A stretch of 5,566 bases of DNA, taken from NCBI GenBank assembly GCA_022865625.1, contig JALHTB010000067.1:1-5566 (forward strand), given 5' to 3'. The notes below the pieces were generated by a model. That model did not search any database, had not been told where the DNA came from, and saw only the letters and a program-made list of their open reading frames with translations. Below, piece after piece: positions 5,436-5,566 of the stretch (its first letter is position 1; each line of letters begins with the position of its first letter). The translations under genes were made by a program, and so were the position numbers. Origin of the DNA: Candidatus Bathyarchaeota archaeon. Its GTDB lineage: Archaea > Thermoproteota > Bathyarchaeia > 40CM-2-53-6 > FEN-987.

Positions 5436-5566
5436 GCGCGCTGAAGCGCAGGTCGGTGGAAAGGGAGCCGACGGTTTGGATCGGTAGAAATGGTGTCACA
5501 GAGGCTCTTCTGGGTCAGATTAGCAGACAGCTTGATGCTAACGAGATGATCAAGGTGAAGGTTCAC
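5432..5566 (+). CDS. CRM-domain (CRS1/YhbY-like) RNA-binding protein, 3' end missing
   Basis: The first 45 residues are present before the window ends. The ATG at 5432-5434 overlaps the rnp4 stop (ATGA), so the two genes are probably cotranscribed and translationally coupled; AAAAGG immediately before the start can act as part of a ribosome site. The sequence VWIGRNGVTEALLGQISRQL (15-34) followed by IKVKV (40-44) is the hallmark of the YhbY/CRM fold: strand, GxxG-type IGRNGVTE loop (GRNG at 18-21), helix, then the LIKVK-type strand. Archaeal stand-alone CRM proteins of about 80-100 residues bind rRNA or ribosome precursors, which suits a neighbour of RNase P. The next gene downstream is often rps19e in archaea, but it lies outside this window. 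Confidence 0.85.
   Translation, partial: MSALKRRSVEREPTVWIGRNGVTEALLGQISRQLDANEMIKVKVH

Overview
The window is about 5.6 kb of a gene-dense archaeal chromosome. The domain assignment rests on three information-processing genes at the right-hand end: a PDCD5/TFAR19-type DNA-binding protein, an Rpr2/Rpp21-type RNase P protein (archaeal Rnp4) and a CRM-domain (YhbY-like) RNA-binding protein. TATA-like boxes and GAGG-type Shine-Dalgarno sequences fit this. The phylum cannot be fixed from the window. A TACK-type or other uncultivated lineage is possible, but that is a guess.

Layout, left to right. (1) 1-408 (+): the C-terminal 135 residues of a ferritin-like helical-bundle protein, cut by the window edge. 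(2) 444-1601 (-): a complete class I PLP aminotransferase, converging on gene 1 across 35 bp. (3) 1690-3198 (-): a complete M3-family zinc oligopeptidase, 88 bp upstream of the aminotransferase and possibly cotranscribed with it. (4) 3257-4375 (+): an HPr-kinase-like P-loop protein with an N-terminal region of about 140 residues that I do not recognise, divergent from the peptidase across a gap of about 58 bp. (5) 4428-4805 (-): PDCD5-like protein, converging on gene 4, with a good TATA box and Shine-Dalgarno. (6) 4806-5093: a 288-bp divergent intergenic region holding the PDCD5 promoter and a 50-codon unassigned ORF (4900-5052, +). (7) 5094-5435 (+): RNase P Rnp4, starting with TTG. (8) 5432-5566 (+): CRM/YhbY-like protein, overlapping gene 7 by ATGA and cut by the right edge.

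Genes 2 and 3 could work together in peptide and amino acid turnover: the peptidase trims oligopeptides and the transaminase handles the released amino acids. Genes 7 and 8 form a translationally coupled RNA-processing unit. The gene of least obvious role is the HprK-like protein. It keeps the kinase-fold ATP site, but no PTS phosphocarrier is visible nearby. I see no rRNA, tRNA, CRISPR array, insertion sequence or att site.
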